NCBI RefSeq assembly: GCF_006539985.1
Contig: NZ_BJOB01000004.1
Location: 1-64,000, forward strand
Source: Kurthia gibsonii
GTDB taxonomy: Bacteria > Bacillota > Bacilli > Bacillales_A > Planococcaceae
Length of the DNA: 64,000 nt
Direction of reading: 5' to 3'
The first letter of the stretch is position 1. Every line of letters begins with the position of its first letter. Both the position numbers and the translations under genes were made by a program. Under the pieces are notes generated by a model that saw only the letters and a list, made by a program, of their open reading frames with translations, was not told where the DNA came from and ran no database searches. Of this stretch, positions 63,774-64,000 are shown piece after piece.

Positions 63774-64000
63774 AAATTCGAATGATGTTGGCTGCATTCT
63801 TTCTCCTTCTTCTTTCGGGTTGTTCAATAGAAGATTCAGTAGAAGCAGACCAGACGATTGCGGCAGTACAGGTTCAGTTTATCAACCCAGATGAATTTAA
63901 GAAAAAAGAGATTCCGTTAGAAGTTGAAGTGACACAAGACAAAAAGCCTGTGGAAGATGCAAGTTTTGTACGATTTGAAATTTGGCGAGATGGTGAGCGA
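63770..64000 (+). CDS. YtkA-like lipoprotein, partial at the window end
   Basis: The first 77 codons of a lipoprotein: LLLLSGC (Cys18) followed by an Ig-like region (VQFINPDEFKKKEIPLEVEV) resembling the YtkA-like domain. Its ATG overlaps the kinase stop. The C-terminal part is outside the window. Confidence 0.65.
   Translation, partial: MKIRMMLAAFFLLLLSGCSIEDSVEADQTIAAVQVQFINPDEFKKKEIPLEVEVTQDKKPVEDASFVRFEIWRDGER

Noticed and set aside
1-64000. Prophage, insertion sequence, integron or CRISPR array
   Set aside because: No integrase, transposase, phage structural gene, cas gene or regularly spaced repeat is visible; gene order is largely conserved with Bacillus.

Overview
The window is chromosomal DNA from a low-GC Firmicute of the order Bacillales. 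Codons are AT-rich, Shine-Dalgarno sites of the AGGAGG type stand before almost every gene, TTG starts are common, and intrinsic terminators with U-runs separate the operons. Gene order matches the yhe/yha/yhg region of Bacillus subtilis (yheH/I-yheE-yheB-yheA; yhaR; yhaM-prsA-yhaJ-scoC-yhaH-trpP-hit-ecsAB-yhaA-hmoB-hemEHY). No spore-coat or sspB gene is present, and several replacements are seen (a class V aminotransferase beside serA instead of serC, an AirSR-type two-component pair). A Planococcaceae/Caryophanaceae-type organism (Kurthia-like) fits best; this is an inference from synteny, not a proof. I see no prophage, insertion sequence, CRISPR array or plasmid function.

Layout. 1-330: the end of a tRNA cluster (Gly, Cys, Leu). 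375-8903: mixed housekeeping genes (AadA-like nucleotidyltransferase, APC permease, GDPD, Tag, LdcA, a B3/B4 protein, QueG-TrmL, HAD). 8995-15078: purine permease with a PurR operator, aldo-keto reductase, DUF554, a BdbC/thioredoxin redox pair, and a GAF-cysteine sensor kinase with its regulator. 15120-22742: RsgA, two metal transporters and a heterodimeric ABC exporter. Both rsgA and the exporter operon are preceded by a short leader ORF, a hairpin and an intrinsic terminator, which is the architecture of ribosome-mediated attenuation. 22800-29806: yheE/B/A, a hemAT gene broken by a 10-bp tandem duplication, hemZ, glycerate kinase. 30742-40590: two complete oppBCDF sets around a single oppA. 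40758-44878: a serine-biosynthesis cluster (HAD, SerA, class V aminotransferase) under a serine T-box. 45259-56846: the yhaR-to-hmoB syntenic block, with a TRAP-type triplet array on the trpP leader. 57143-60581: hemEHY. 60749-64000: lipoprotein, response regulator, histidine kinase and a YtkA-like lipoprotein with overlapping reading frames, running off the window.

Functional themes. Haem: synthesis (HemE, HemH, HemY, HemZ), degradation (HmoB) and haem-based sensing (HemAT, broken) lie in one window. Translation stress: the attenuator-like leaders put a 30S-binding GTPase and a drug exporter under what looks like the same kind of ribosome-sensing control, and their leader peptides share a loose I-A-x-T ... 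[FY]-G-x(0,1)-H pattern. RNA-based control is unusually dense: T-box, TRAP site, two or three leader-peptide regions, and a dispersed hairpin repeat in three intergenic gaps. The least explained items are the rsgA leader, the structured opp leader at 30464-30707, and the hairpin repeat family.
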